A stretch of DNA of 64,000 nucleotides, from positions 47,946,075 through 48,010,074 of the forward strand of contig CM059564.1 in assembly GCA_030386875.1 (NCBI GenBank). The letters run 5' to 3'. This stretch comes from Morinoia aosen. Its lineage: Eukaryota; Arthropoda; Malacostraca; Amphipoda; Talitridae. The stretch's first letter is position 1. Each line of letters opens with the position of its first letter. The notes below the pieces were generated by a model. It saw nothing but the letters and a program-made list of their open reading frames with translations. It ran no database searches and was not told where the DNA came from. Of the stretch, positions 46,881 to 58,552 are shown piece by piece. The position numbers were made by a program, and so were the translations under genes.

Positions 46881-47352
46881 ACAACAAAAATGGTGCCGGC
46901 TACAAAAATGGTGCCGACAACAAAATGGTGCAAACTACAAAAATGGTGCCGACAACAAAATGGTGCAGACTTCAAAAATGGTGCCGACAACAAAATGGTG
47001 CAGACTACAAAAATGGTGCCGACAACAAAATGGTGCAGACTACAAAAATGGTGCCGACAACAAAATGGTGCAGACTACAAAAATGGTGCCGACAACAAAA
47101 TGGTGCAGACTACAAAAATGGTGCCGACAACAAAATGGTGCAGACTACAAAAATGGTGCCGACAACAAAATGGTGCAGACTACAAAAATGGTGCCGACAA
47201 CAAAATGGTGCAGACTACAAACATGGTGCCGACAACAAAATGGTGCAGACTACAAAAATGGTGCCGACAACAAAATGGTGCAGACTACAAAAATGGTGCC
47301 GACAACAAAATGGTGCAGACTACAAAAATACTGCCGACAACAAAAATGGCAA
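46881..47352 (+). repeat. 35-bp tandem array, about 13 copies, open in all three forward frames
   Basis: The unit combines ACTACAAAAATGGTGCCGAC and AACAAAATGGTGCAG. Because 35 is not a multiple of three, each frame cycles through the same 35-residue sequence (with KWCRQQNGADYKNGADNK), which explains the overlapping long frames of 209, 171 and 139 codons. Confidence 0.96.
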
Positions 47353-47685
47353 CGTAGATTTATCCCTTGTGGTATGTAAACGACTAAAAAATTGTGCACA
47401 CTTACAGCTGGCCGCACTTTATCACCCAAGACGCAGATAAGATCTGTGCATGGTGCCTGATGCGCGTGCGCACGCTTCCTGATGCGAAGCTTCTTCAGCT
47501 CACACCCCGTCGTGCTTGCCTTGTGTAGTTCTTGTGTGCTGCCTCCCATCTGTTCCTTACTTCCATGGTACTGCTAGTTTTGAAATTCTTTTTTTCAACA
47601 ATCTCGAAGTATTTTATTTCAGTCGTTTTTTACAGCACTGCAATTGCAACTAAAATTTACAACGGCATTTTACAGCACGTGATAG

Positions 47686-47800
47686 TATGACCTAGAAGTC
47701 GCTGAACTTATCCGGGTCCACAAGTAGCTGTATTCAAATGTGTCTAATGTACTAAACTTAGGATAAAATATATTGATATATCAGTTGTGGTAAAATACTT
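47686..47800 (+). mobile_element. 5'-truncated LINE copy, third 3' end
   Basis: It matches the LINE tail: GACCTAGAAGTCGCTGAACT, then TCCGGGTCCACAAGTAGCTG and a GTGGTAAAATAC terminus. It is shorter and more diverged than the copy at 9100-9325. Confidence 0.85.
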
Positions 47801-47992
47801 TTTTCATTTCAAACTTTTCCGCACCGAGGACTTTTTCTTACACCTGATGCTGGATCTACCCTCTGGCTTGCCCTCATGGGATAGTTTCATGCGTTATGAC
47901 TCAGCTGCGTACTCTTCCTTACTCATTTCAGTTCCATCTGCCTACCCACCCTGTTGAGTCTTTTCTTGTGTCTTGCCATTCATGGTACCCTC

Positions 47993-48440
47993 AAATACTT
48001 CCCTTCCTTCCGTCCTTCCCATCGTGCCTGTCCTTCCTTCCGTCCTTCCCTTCATGCCTGTCCTTCCTTCCGTCCTTCCCTTCATGCCTGTCCTCCCGTC
48101 GTTCTGTTTATGTCTGTCCTTTTTTGTGCTCCTCATTTCTGAGCTCTTTTCCGTCCTTTCCATTACGGCTATTCCTCCTTCAATTCTTCCTATCATGGTT
48201 GCCCTTTCTTCTGTCTTTCCCTTTATGGCTGTTCTTTCTTCCGTCCTGTTCTTCATGCCTGAAAATATTCGACCTTTTCTTCACACTTGCCTTCTCTTCC
48301 GTCCTTCGCATTATTGCTGTCCTTCCCTTTATGCCTACCCTTCATTCTATCGTTCCCTTCATGGCTGCCCTCCCTTCTGTCTTTCTCTTCATGGCTGCCC
48401 TTCATTCTGTCTTCCCTCCTCATGCCTGCTCTTCCTTCTG
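47993..48440 (+). repeat. Pyrimidine-rich 30-bp minisatellite
   Basis: Units of CCTTCCTTCCGTCCTTCCCT plus TCATGCCTGT are clear at 48010-48090 and degenerate into 27-30-base variants to about 48440. Long frames on both strands follow from the composition. Confidence 0.88.
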
Positions 48441-48542
48441 CGTCACTTCCTAGTTCAGTCCTTCACTTTCTTCCGCTCAACTCGACCTTTCCGACGCCCT
48501 CTGCTTGCACCTGGTCACCCGCTACAATGTTGCAGGGTAACA

Positions 48543-48752
48543 ATGCAGCACTACCACACCACCACATTGCCATACTACCACACTACCTCCTTCTCATACT
48601 ACCACACCACCCCACTACTACACAACCACCCTACCCCACTACCACCCTACCACACTACCACACCACCACCCCACCACCACACTACCACACTACCACCCTA
48701 CAACACCACACCACCACCCCACAACCACACTACTACACTACAACCCTCGCAG
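48543..48752 (+). repeat. CCACNA-type microsatellite
   Basis: Imperfect repeats of CACTACCACAC and CCACCACCCCAC. Confidence 0.92.
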
Positions 48753-48777
48753 CGCCGTCGCCCAGATACTGTGTTTG

Positions 48778-48998
48778 TACTTTGACTGCAGCAGGTAAAA
48801 CTGAAGTTTAATATTCAATATAAATTTTAAAGTCAACTGTTGTAAGCAATGGTGAAAATACCAAATATAAACTGTATTGTGTTTTCATTAACTTTTGATT
48901 ACAATTTTTTTTAAATCAAGTTTGAGATTACTGGTTGGTCAGCAGCATAATGAAAACTCCCTTAGTGACCAAATATGGCTCACGGCGCAGTCAAAGTG
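48778..48998 (+). mobile_element. TTAA-type MITE, copy 5
   Basis: It starts TACTTTGACTGCAGCAGG and ends GCAGTCAAAGTG followed by TTGA. Internal TATTCAATATAAATTTTAAA and ACTGGTTGGTCAGCAGCATA match the family. The flanking TTAA is degraded. Confidence 0.85.
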
Positions 48999-49027
48999 TT
49001 GAAATAGGCACGTCACAGTCGAATAAA

Positions 49028-49123
49028 CCCATTCTAACTTTTTCGCCACCTAAGCGATTTAATTGCTTAAATCGCTTAGGCGGCAAAAAACATGCATGCA
49101 GGCGGCAAAAAAGTTAAGCTGGG
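49028..49123. mobile_element. Snap-back MITE, copy 4
   Basis: CCCATTCTAACTTTTTCGCC leads into CACCTAAGCGATTTAATTGC and the inverse arm CTTAGGCGGCAAAAAACATG, ending AGTTAAGCTGGG. It is about 96 bases and lies 29 bases after the TTAA MITE at 48778-48998. A nearby TAAA on both sides may be the target duplication. Confidence 0.88.
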
Positions 49124-49449
49124 GTAAAGAGAATCAGGATAGCATCCTGATAGTTTTTTGCTTCAGGCTCATTCGCAGGGATGTCATCATTCGAGTATTT
49201 TAAGTCAAATAATTAAGTTCGAGTAATATAAGTCAATTTGTATGCCAGAAATCAGTAAAGTGCAAAATGAGAACTCAATGGAAAGATCTGCCTGCCTTAA
49301 TTTGCATAAAAGAAGAAGGGTCAGGGGCCATGGCATAAGAAACTTTACTTTGTTCTGCATGATAAGAGAACCTCGGTCTTGATGCTACACAGCTTCTGCT
49401 TACTCATGAGAGCTCAGAGCTAACACAAAAGAATGCTTAACGAGGATTT

Positions 49450-49985
49450 GTCAAAAATTCTATTCTGTTTAGAAAAGAAAGGCCGACAATTCTGCAAACA
49501 TTAAATATGATCAGCTTAGCAAAGAAAACCTAACATCCCAATAAATATCAGATAATGCTTAAAAAATACGATGCTCAGCTTTATGAAATACAAGGGCCAA
49601 CGATTAAAGAATATCCTGCCGAGCGTCACAAGGAAAGGCCTGGGTCTCTAAACGTTTCCTATTTCCTTTACAAGAAAAAACCAGCGCCAACGAAAAAACT
49701 CCGTGCCTCTTCATAAGAAAAGACTTGTGTTATCAATAAAAATATTCTGCCCTGTTTAATAAAGAAAAGCCAGTGCAGCAAAGTAACACCCTGCCCTGTT
49801 TAACAAGAAAAGGTAAAAGCTCCAAAAAATACCTCGTCCTGCTGCAAGGAAAAGCCAGTAGCACAAATTAACAACCTGCCCTTTTAACAAAGAAAAGCCA
49901 GTACCCCAAAGTAACAACCTGCCCTGTTTAACAAGAAAATGTCAAAACCCCCAAAACACCTCGTCCTGCCGGCCAGGAAATGTCA
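49450..49985 (+). repeat. Degenerate minisatellite of about 50-bp units
   Basis: Recurrent blocks contain AAGAAAAGCCAGT, AAGTAACAACCTGCCCTGTT and CCTCGTCCTGC at irregular spacing, clearest between 49750 and 49980. Confidence 0.7.
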
Positions 49986-50147
49986 GCAGCGCCGCAGCAC
50001 AGTAGCCACCCTCAGCCCTGCGTCTCAGCTCGCAGGGAACCACGGAAAGCTGCGGCAGAAGTTGTACGATGCGACGAATGTGCTGTGCCTGGGTGGCAGT
50101 GTGGCACTGAGCAGACGCGCAGTTCTCAGCAGACTGTGTGCTGAGGA

Positions 50148-50312
50148 GCAGTGCAGTGGCAATGCAGTGTCAGCAATGCAGTGGCAATTCAGTGTCTGCA
50201 GTGCAGTGACAGCGCAGTGTCTGCAGTGCAGTGGCAATGCAGTGTCAGCAGTGCAGTGGCAATGCAGTGTCTGCAGTGCAGTGACAGCGCAGTGTCTGCA
50301 GTGCAGTGGGCG
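50148..50312 (+). repeat. 25-bp repeat with 75-bp higher-order period
   Basis: Units of GCAGTGCAGTGGCAAT plus GCAGTGTCT are arranged in triplets that alternate GGCAAT, GGCAAT, GACAGC, and this triplet occurs twice. It lies inside a 150-codon plus-strand frame (49939-50391) that is not otherwise supported. Confidence 0.93.
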
Positions 50313-51003
50313 AGGGGTAACTGCAAATACTTTACCAGTGATATATGACGGCATTGTGTCACTGCTTCACCGCGTTTCACGACAACACTGAGTTACCTAA
50401 TCTGAGTTTTGTACTGAATTGAAGGCGTTTTAGTTTGAAATACAATTTATACGAATCTTACCTGCATTGAAAAATTTTGATGGAAAAGAGTTATTTTCAA
50501 CTAAATAAAGAGAAGCAAGTTACATGTTTCTCGCTTGGAATAGATAATTATCATTACTCTGCGCATAATATCAGTTTATCTTCCATTTCTACACTGGAGC
50601 TCAAAAGTGACAGCAAAATTTTGTGCTCGTACAAAAGATCAATAAAATTCCCACAACAACATTTCGCTCTTGGATTAAACATGCTTGGCTTAGAAAATGA
50701 TTAAGCTCCACGAAAAAAAATACCCCTTCTAAAATACCGCGCATTTTACATGGGATAACGACCCATCAATTTTTTTAGGACTCTTCGTCTACATCAAAGA
50801 GGCTTGAGTGTAATTAATTACGGATGACTGCAGGCAACAGAGCTTTATTTTTGCGCTATACGCCACAGCTGCGCTCGTGGTGGTGTTGCTAATGTGTTGA
50901 GCGGCACATGACAGGCGGCGGGACTTGTAGCATCTCGATGACGCATTGTCGTCAAAGTTAATACTGAGAAAAGATAACTACACTCACGCGTACTTTTATT
51001 GAG

Positions 51004-51125
51004 GAAATGCTCAGTGATATTAAATTGTGTGGAAATATAACCAAAGAAATAAGTACTTTGTTGAAATAAATGCTCAGTGATATTAAATTATGAGTAAATA
51101 TAACCGAAGAAATATAGTTCTCCGT
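51004..51125 (+). repeat. 63-bp tandem duplication
   Basis: AATGCTCAGTGATATTAAAT occurs at 51006 and 51069, followed in both by an AAATATAACC(A/G)AAGAAATA block. Confidence 0.85.
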
Positions 51126-51130
51126 ACCAA

Positions 51131-52604
51131 AAAAACTTTGACGCCATCAGCATTGAGGACATCTGATTCAACTATTTCATCGCTAAGCCTCTTTGCCGCG
51201 TCGAAATTTAATCGGTTGTCAGATTCAAATGAAGCAATCAATATCAGTCTGCTGTAAATCCCCTTATTAAATCAAAAACCGGGTCATTTTCTAAATTGGT
51301 CGTATGATGAAGCCTCCTAATTATTTTGTGAAACAAGATTTGCTGGTTGAATTTCCAGGTGAAAAAAAATTTTTAGGCGTGTGTGATCCGTGGACTTAAA
51401 CGTGAGCAGGGGGCATGGAACCTGGAGATTATGAGACATAATTGAATGAATCAAAGGGAAGTCATAGGCAGTTTTTTTGCACATCTTGCTCACTAAAATC
51501 AAAAAGAATTCCAAGAACCCCTCAGAGCGCACAACTGATCGTAATTATGCTTTTAATAATGTATATCAGCAATGAGAGGAAGTAATGAACATAAAATAAA
51601 AATCTAATACACCAGATTGGGTATTTCTGTCCAGTACCTCACCATAAAACTACATGTCTTCTCCAATTAAATAAAAATTAAAAACTAAGATGTTCATACA
51701 CGACAGCCCGTGCTAAGTTTTAACGTTCATAAAAATGACGTACAGCAACCATGTAACAACAGTCATCCTATAATAATATTTTAGTCTTATTTTTTTCAAT
51801 TGACGAAACACATTCAACAAATTTTCTCAAGTTATTTTACTGTTGACCGATTTCATTTGATTGGGTATTCAGTTTTTTTAATTAAATGGGCTTGTTAAGC
51901 TGGGAACATTGCGTCATGTCGAGAAAAACTATAAAAAAAATATTAGGCACTAAAAATTACACACTCTTTACACATTGATCTCAACTGATTTTTTTTTATT
52001 TGAAGGTACAATTTATTTATTAATTTCGCTACAGGAAATGTTCTGGCACTCTCAACATTTAAATCCCATTTAAATTACCGTCTTTATTCAATCAAGTAGC
52101 GCATCTCTATTGTGTTGCATTTAGATTAAAATTTCCCTCCTTAGAACTACAAATGGATTATTTTTCTCCGCAAGGCTGTTCATAAGTTAAAACAAAGTTC
52201 GAGTATTTCATGGTACAGCAAAAAATAAAATTAACTTATAAATGTAAAGTTCAAGACTTCATTTTAAAATACTACCCACTAACTCTAAGCCCAGCCAAAT
52301 GGGCTTAGAAATATCTGTGTTGAAGATTATAACCAAGAAGTTCAATTCGTACCATAACTAATGTATAATTTATGAGTACATTGTTGCCTCCCCATTGCTG
52401 ACCTGCGCTCCCTACAGTTGCGAAGACCTGAGTCCTAGAGCACAATGCGTGCCTTCAAATTACTTCATGTTCTGAAATGAGAGTCTGACCTTCGAAGCTC
52501 GAGCCTGGTCTAATTTCCACGTCCACGAGCTCAACACTGTCATAAAATGCACGAGCCGATATATATTCGACGTGTCTGTCACTTTGCGTGAAGTAAAACC
52601 TACG
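51131..52604. other. No supported gene
   Basis: AT-rich sequence with only short unrecognised frames. Confidence 0.45.
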
Positions 52605-52850
52605 TGGCATTCTGTAGTACACACTCTGAATCATACCCTGTAAAACACACTTTGTATCACACCCTGTAGTACATATTCTGAATGAAATTGTAATGAACGC
52701 TCTGACTGACACCTTGTAGTATACACTCTGCATCACACCCTGTAGTGCATTGTATCAGAACCTGCAGTACACACTCTGGATGACACTCTGTAGTTTACAC
52801 CTTAACTGACACTCTGTAGTACACGCTTTGCAACACACTCTGCAGTGTTG
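52605..52850 (+). repeat. 26-bp degenerate minisatellite
   Basis: Units of CTGTAGTACACACTCTGAAT plus CACACC or similar, about nine copies with many substitutions and small indels. Confidence 0.85.
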
Positions 52851-52995
52851 ACACTCAGAAGCTCGAAATAAAACGAACCGATGGGCCATGTTACCTCGAC
52901 ACCGAACAAATGAAGAGCGAGCTGAACATCTGAAGTGAAAAATGTGCACCTGGTATAGCGTGTGGTGAAGTGTTACACAACAAAGTACGAGTAAG

Positions 52996-53074
52996 ATGGC
53001 ACGCAACCGTACGCCACCGGTGCTTCTGTGCTCCCTGTGCCTCCTGCTTCTGCTGCTGTTCTACCTGTCGTATG
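52996..53074 (+). CDS. Possible first coding exon with signal-peptide-like start
   Basis: ATG at 52996 (AAGATGG) opens MARNRTPPVLLCSLCPPASA then AVLPVV. A consensus donor (TAT|GTGAGT) follows at 53075, leaving one base of the next codon. The GC-rich block in AT-rich surroundings and the basic-then-hydrophobic N-terminus suggest a secreted or membrane protein. No downstream exon was identified, so the call rests on local signals only. Confidence 0.3.
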
Positions 53075-56000
53075 TGAGTCTTATTTTAAATCAGTTGCTT
53101 TTATAATTAGCATTGCTTAAATATTCATTCTCCTTCATCGTGCTCTTTAGATTGTCATAAAGTATGCTAATCTACTTCGCGTGAATAACTATTTGCGGAC
53201 AATAAGACGACGCTAAAAGAGCGTTTATGTACCTTTCGAGCTTTAAATGGTACCTCGCTTCGAATATTATGGATTTTGTTGAAAATAATCGCGTATTTTC
53301 TTCGTTTTTAAATCTTATATACACCCAAAAAACTAAGTGGAGTCTTAAAATTTTCGAGATTTGCATTGCAACAACTCTGAACTTTGAGAACAGCGTTTCT
53401 AAGCAATTATTTTCGCCTAATTAATCATCTGTTATCGCAGAGCGGGGAGCCACATCTCCCAGAAGTCTTCTGCTATCTAAACTGACGGCAATTACTGCGT
53501 CTAAACCTGTCAACTTCGTCTGTCTGGGCCTTATCCGTCAGTGTTCTGTCTCTATACAGGCTCCGCATGTCCATCCCGAATCATTGCGCTGGTAAAAACA
53601 GCATGTACGCTTCGAGACGGACGGGCGCATTGGAGCCCCCGCTGCTCATTTTTATTGACGACTGTTTGATGGCCCCTTAGCGACCCGCTGGTCCTGATGA
53701 ACAGAACTTACGCTGCTAATGAACGGAGCACAATATGCAGAAGTGCAAAGCTCCTCAGTAACGTCTGCTTATGGTTTCATATATAAATGACCGTGCTTGA
53801 AGTGATGCACTTAAACTGAAGCTATAACCGGGAAATGAAAGATGTAAGGAGATCTGTGATAACGCTTTAAAAAGAATTTATTCTGAAGTTTTCGACTTCT
53901 TCGTTTCAGGAAGGAGTGACAAACACCATGAGACTTATTACCTTAAATTAAAAGCTTTGAAAAGAGGGCAACTAGCCTGCGTTCCAATTCAATATCGAAG
54001 CAAAATTTTATGAGGGGAAAGGTGCACGAATCCTGACTCTCATGACGCTGCTTCCATCTTGTGATAAAGGAAATGTATTTTTCTATGCTTCTCTCTCAAT
54101 CATTTGTTTTGACAATGGACGTGGGTACTACGATACCCATGTGTGTATATCAACTAAGGATCTCCGTGTTAAAACATTTAAAAAACCAATGTTGGTTTTT
54201 GTTACCATCTTTATTGGAAATGAACCACATTTCTTTCCTTCTTTCAATTTCTCTGCGAGCTAACGGGAGGCGTGCAGGAGCGGCGATATGAAGCAAAGGC
54301 GAGTATTGAAAGCCTCTTGACAGCCGCCTCAGCGACGTCTTTATCTCAAGTGACGTCTGCGCAAAAACGCAATCTATTTTTTGCCCTTTTGCTCTGAAAC
54401 ATTCCGCCCAGTGAGCCGTAGGTTCGACTTCACCTGGTGTTATTTCGAGGTTTCTCCTTAGAATTATTTTACGTTTGTCTCAGCACCACTTTACCCAAAT
54501 TGATTTTTGTTTGATTTACTCTTTTTCGATCCCCTTACTTAGTCGAATCGAGTTGAGGCAACGTTTGCAAAAGTTGCATTTTCGTTATGGTTTTAAGTAG
54601 ATTAATTTTCATTCTATTGAATTTCTTCAGCGATATTGATGGGTTCAAGTAACCTTTGAGGGAAGCCTTTCGAGTATGAATGAACTCACTATTTTTCCAG
54701 CTCTAGGGTAACACCTTTGATCCTCTCAACTCGATCAGGGAGCTGAATCCAATTACCGGTAGAAGGATGATTGTGAATAAGTACTGATACATTAAAGAAA
54801 TTCTCCCCCAAAGCTCATACAGCAATGCGGAACAGTAAATGACCCCTCACTTTTATGGCAGGTTCTTTGTGCTGGAAGTCGCTCTAAATTCAATGCATCA
54901 AAAATTCTTCATTGAAAAATACTTCAGCTTTCTGAATGAGCATTTTGTAAGAACATATAAATAAATTCAGAACTAGGGTGTTGCCATTGCATTATTTTGT
55001 GTCATCGAGAGTGCCTTCAGCATATCCACATGAAAATTCCGAGAGGGATTGAACTGAAATAATTAAACTGAAATATGTTTGATAATAACTTTAACTCCAA
55101 ATTAGCAAAAATTGAAATACAGAATTTCAATGTTAGTATTATTATTTTACTCTTTAAATATAAACATTAGCTAACGTGAGGCGTGTAAAAAATTGCGGAA
55201 GCGCATTATTATTTAATAATGACGTTGATTATTTTGATAACCAATGTCTTACGGGTATTTCCTAATATTTAACAAAATGTACCGATGAAAAATAGCGTCG
55301 TCTCTGGGTGAGCTAAGCCCCCACTCGCTCGACGGAGAGAAAACGTGAATTTTTACAGCAAAATGACAGTCGTTCTTGAAATTAATTTCATGCCACTAAT
55401 GAACTGAGCACAATATGCAGAAATGCAATGCTCCTCGATAATTGTAGCCTATGTTTTCTATAAAAATGACTTCGCTATAAGAGATGCACTCAAACATAAG
55501 CCATAACGTTAGAAATGAAACATGTAATAAATAGGAAGATGAGAGTCGCAATGCAGGAGGATGCTACTTCTCGTGTCGTCCAAGTGATGCCTCCGAGTTG
55601 GGGCGAGTGGCACTTGAGTTTGCGCCACTTAAGCGAACGAGTGAAAGCCACTCGGGATCGGGATTGGCCTCACCGTATCGCGATCGGCTCGGTAACTCGT
55701 GCAAGTTCCGCGAAATGACAAGTTAAGCTGAGGATAAACTGACGACCTGAACTTGGGAAAAGTTGGCAAGTTGAAGTTGTCACCCATGCCTCCCAGGAGG
55801 TTAACATGTTCAGTTAGGAAAAAGTTGTTGAATTGATGTATGGGAGAACTGAAAAGTTCAACTGAGAAAAAGTTAAAGAGTTCCTTACGCTAACAACAAA
55901 TTTGTTGCATCTTTAAGCACTTAAGATGATTTTCAATTAAATATTTCAGTAAGGTCATTTTAAGTTCAAAAATCTACGAGTGTGTACTTGCCAAGCAACA

Positions 56001-56319
56001 TTTCTTCAAGTTAGGTCACCTTTTGAGCATTTAAATAAGGCATAAGAATTCCCTTTGTGCATGAAAACTTTAAATTTCTCTCACAAATTCAACACTTCAC
56101 AGTCTTTATTGCGACCAATATATTTATCATGAGTTAATAAATGAATTGCTAAACATAAACACGCGAAATTAGTACCAGCATATAAATGGCGTACACGACT
56201 AATTTTACTGTGGCCTTCTCAAAACCATAGCCTATTTTTTGAGCTGACTAACAAAGAAGAAAAAAAGAGGTTATTAAGCGAAGAAAACATTGGGTGAGTC
56301 AATTTTTTATCGATTTATC
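53075..56319. other. No supported gene; contains a diverged duplicated segment
   Basis: The segments at about 53700-53850 and 55390-55530 resemble each other: GAGCACAATATGCAGAA(G/A)TG, then CTCCTC, ATGAC, GATGCACT and GAAATGAAA in the same order. They may be copies of an old interspersed repeat. A GC-rich block (53560-53690) and short frames elsewhere are unrecognised. Confidence 0.4.
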
Positions 56320-56539
56320 ACTTTGACTGCGGCAGGTAAAACTGAAGTTCAATATTCAACTCAAATTTAAAGTCAATTGTAGTAATAAATTTTGAAAATA
56401 GCACACGTTAACTAGATCATGCCCTCATGTTGTTTTGATTAAGTATTCATGAAAATTGAGTGTGTCGATACTTGTCGATCAGCAGCAGCATGAACATTCT
56501 TTTCGTGCACCACCGGTGACTAATGTCGCAGTCAGAGAG
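56320..56539 (+). mobile_element. TTAA-type MITE, copy 6
   Basis: CACTTTGACTGCGGCAGG starts the element after TTAT, and GCAGTCAGAGAG ends it before TTAA (56540-56543). The 220-base length and interior (AAAACTGAAGTTCAATATTC, CACCACCGGTGAC) match the family. Confidence 0.88.
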
Positions 56540-57214
56540 TTAAGAACATTCATTTTACCATTTTTCATCGATTTAAGAACATTCATTTTACATCTAAGGA
56601 ATAAAAGCAGCGACCCTGACTCAATTCGCAGTGAATCACGCACAAGAAAAACACACTTCATTTTCTGCGCGTCGTCTCGTATGAAGCACAAAATGCGCGA
56701 CTCGAACTGATGGCCAGGCTTTGTGTAACGAGCTACTTTTTTACCCTAGAAATGTCCCCATTAATTTGGCGAGTGTTTTCTCAGCGACCTAAGCTACAGA
56801 TGTCTCCTCACAAACTAATGTTGCTGGCAGCAGCGCTGATGTGGAGGCGTTGCTGAGCTCCCCTGACACCGTATTTACGAACATAATTAAAAAGATCTTG
56901 AACTTGGCGCTTCCTTGAGTTATTTTGAGTCAATGCAGCGGCTTACGGAGGTTGAGAAAGAAAGAAGATGAAATGGAAAATTGGGGGGGAAAATCCTTGA
57001 AATGATTCTTGGGTCTCGAACATTTTTCGGGCACAGGGAGACACTGATCAAAAGTTAGGATTCATAACTCAAAATTTATTTCATTTAGTTACAGAGATCC
57101 CAGTTATTTCGAAGCATGCATTCCGGTTATATCGATATAATGGTGCCAGTTACTTCAAAACGGGGATACCATGGAGGTGCATCTCGGATACAACGCATAA
57201 AGCCTAGTTTTTAA

Positions 57215-57434
57215 CACTTTGACAGCGACGTGCGCCACCGGTGGTACACGGAGCTAATTTTCATAATGCTGCTGACCGACCAGTAGTCGCAAACTCAATT
57301 TTCATAAATACTTATCAAAGCTAATAAAGGCAAGATCCAGTTCGTGTTTGCTTTTTGTCAAAATAGTTCGCTTCAATTGACTTTAAATTTGAGTTTGGCA
57401 TTGAACTTAATATTTAGTAGTTGCTGTCAAAGTG
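57215..57434 (-). mobile_element. TTAA-type MITE, copy 7 (best-preserved ends)
   Basis: CACTTTGACAGC and its exact inverse GCTGTCAAAGTG bound 220 bases, with TTAA on both sides (57211-57214 and 57435-57438). Relative to the other copies it is inverted (GCCACCGGTGGTACACGGAG near the left end). TTAA target sites and short inverted repeats are the signature of piggyBac-type elements. Confidence 0.92.
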
Positions 57435-57438
57435 TTAA

Positions 57439-58552
57439 GACACTCATATGCACCTGACTGCGAGTTTGCCAGCAACAGGGATACGTCAAGTTCAGTCTCG
57501 CTCTATGACGACAAATACTAAAATACGAGTACTTAAGATAAATAAAAGATAGCAAAAAATTGAAATTTCAAACAACTTTGCTCTGAGTCATACAACTGTC
57601 AGCCCCTCGGATGTTTCTCATCTTGCTAGCTCTGAATGTTGGAAAAAAATATCATTTTCACGAGGTCTTGTAATGAATTTTTTACCCCATGTCCTTTAAA
57701 AACAACTTTTTAGCCTCATTTTCCGTTTTCCGTTTAGCCTCATTTTCCGTTTAGTATATCGACGTATCAGTAGAATTAACTTAATAATGCAGGTCAAAGC
57801 TGTGCAGCAATATTTGTCTTACACAAAATTAAAAAAAAAATATAAGAACAAACTTTCAGTGGTACAGAGGGCTAACAAAAGAATGAGCGATTAGGTATGT
57901 ATTGCAAATTTTATATGTTCTCTCGAATTGATATCGTCTGCTCTGAATTAAAGTTGATTATTGAATAATTCTTTAGGTATGTAAATTGACAATGCCAGAG
58001 GTGACTGCGTATGGCCAAATCCTGTACTCGCACCCTGCAGCAACAAATGTTTTTATATTATATTTACGACGTGCAATTCAAACGTAAGAGCATCAACACG
58101 AGAGCCTGCTTCGCTCTCAGCTGCAACGCACATGCGCGACCACGTGTGACGATTTAAACGTGCACTTCGTATGACACGTCAAAAAGACGCGCAAAACAGC
58201 TCATGCAGGCGCCACATGTGTGCTACTTGTAGCGTAACTTTGTACTGCCGTTTGTATACAGTAGAACTACTTGAAATTGTTTAATATTCCCTTCTCTGTC
58301 TCCTATATATTCATCTCTTAGTATTGCGTACCATTTCTATATCGTGATACCAATTTCCGATCCACCGTGGTAGCCATTCTTTTCCCCTCTCTCTTCTGAC
58401 ATCAAAGATATCACGGACAATGAAATCTAACGTCCTGAACAACATTACAAACAACTCGCACGGTGGTAATAAAATCATGACCAGCATAGCAATTAATAAT
58501 ATAAACAACAAAGACACAACAAACAATAACAACCACGCCTACAAACGCGGCC
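57439..58552. other. No supported gene
   Basis: AT-rich sequence without recognised repeats. It ends in AACAAC-rich sequence leading into the next array. Confidence 0.45.

Noticed and set aside
46728..47440. Three overlapping long plus-strand ORFs as genes
   Set aside because: All arise from the 35-bp tandem array and have the same cyclic translation.
47942..48811. Long ORFs on both strands across the pyrimidine-rich region
   Set aside because: Low-complexity 30-bp and CCACNA repeats explain the lack of stops.
49939..50391. 150-codon ORF as a gene
   Set aside because: Its second half is the 25/75-bp repeat, its first half overlaps a degenerate minisatellite, and no domain is seen.
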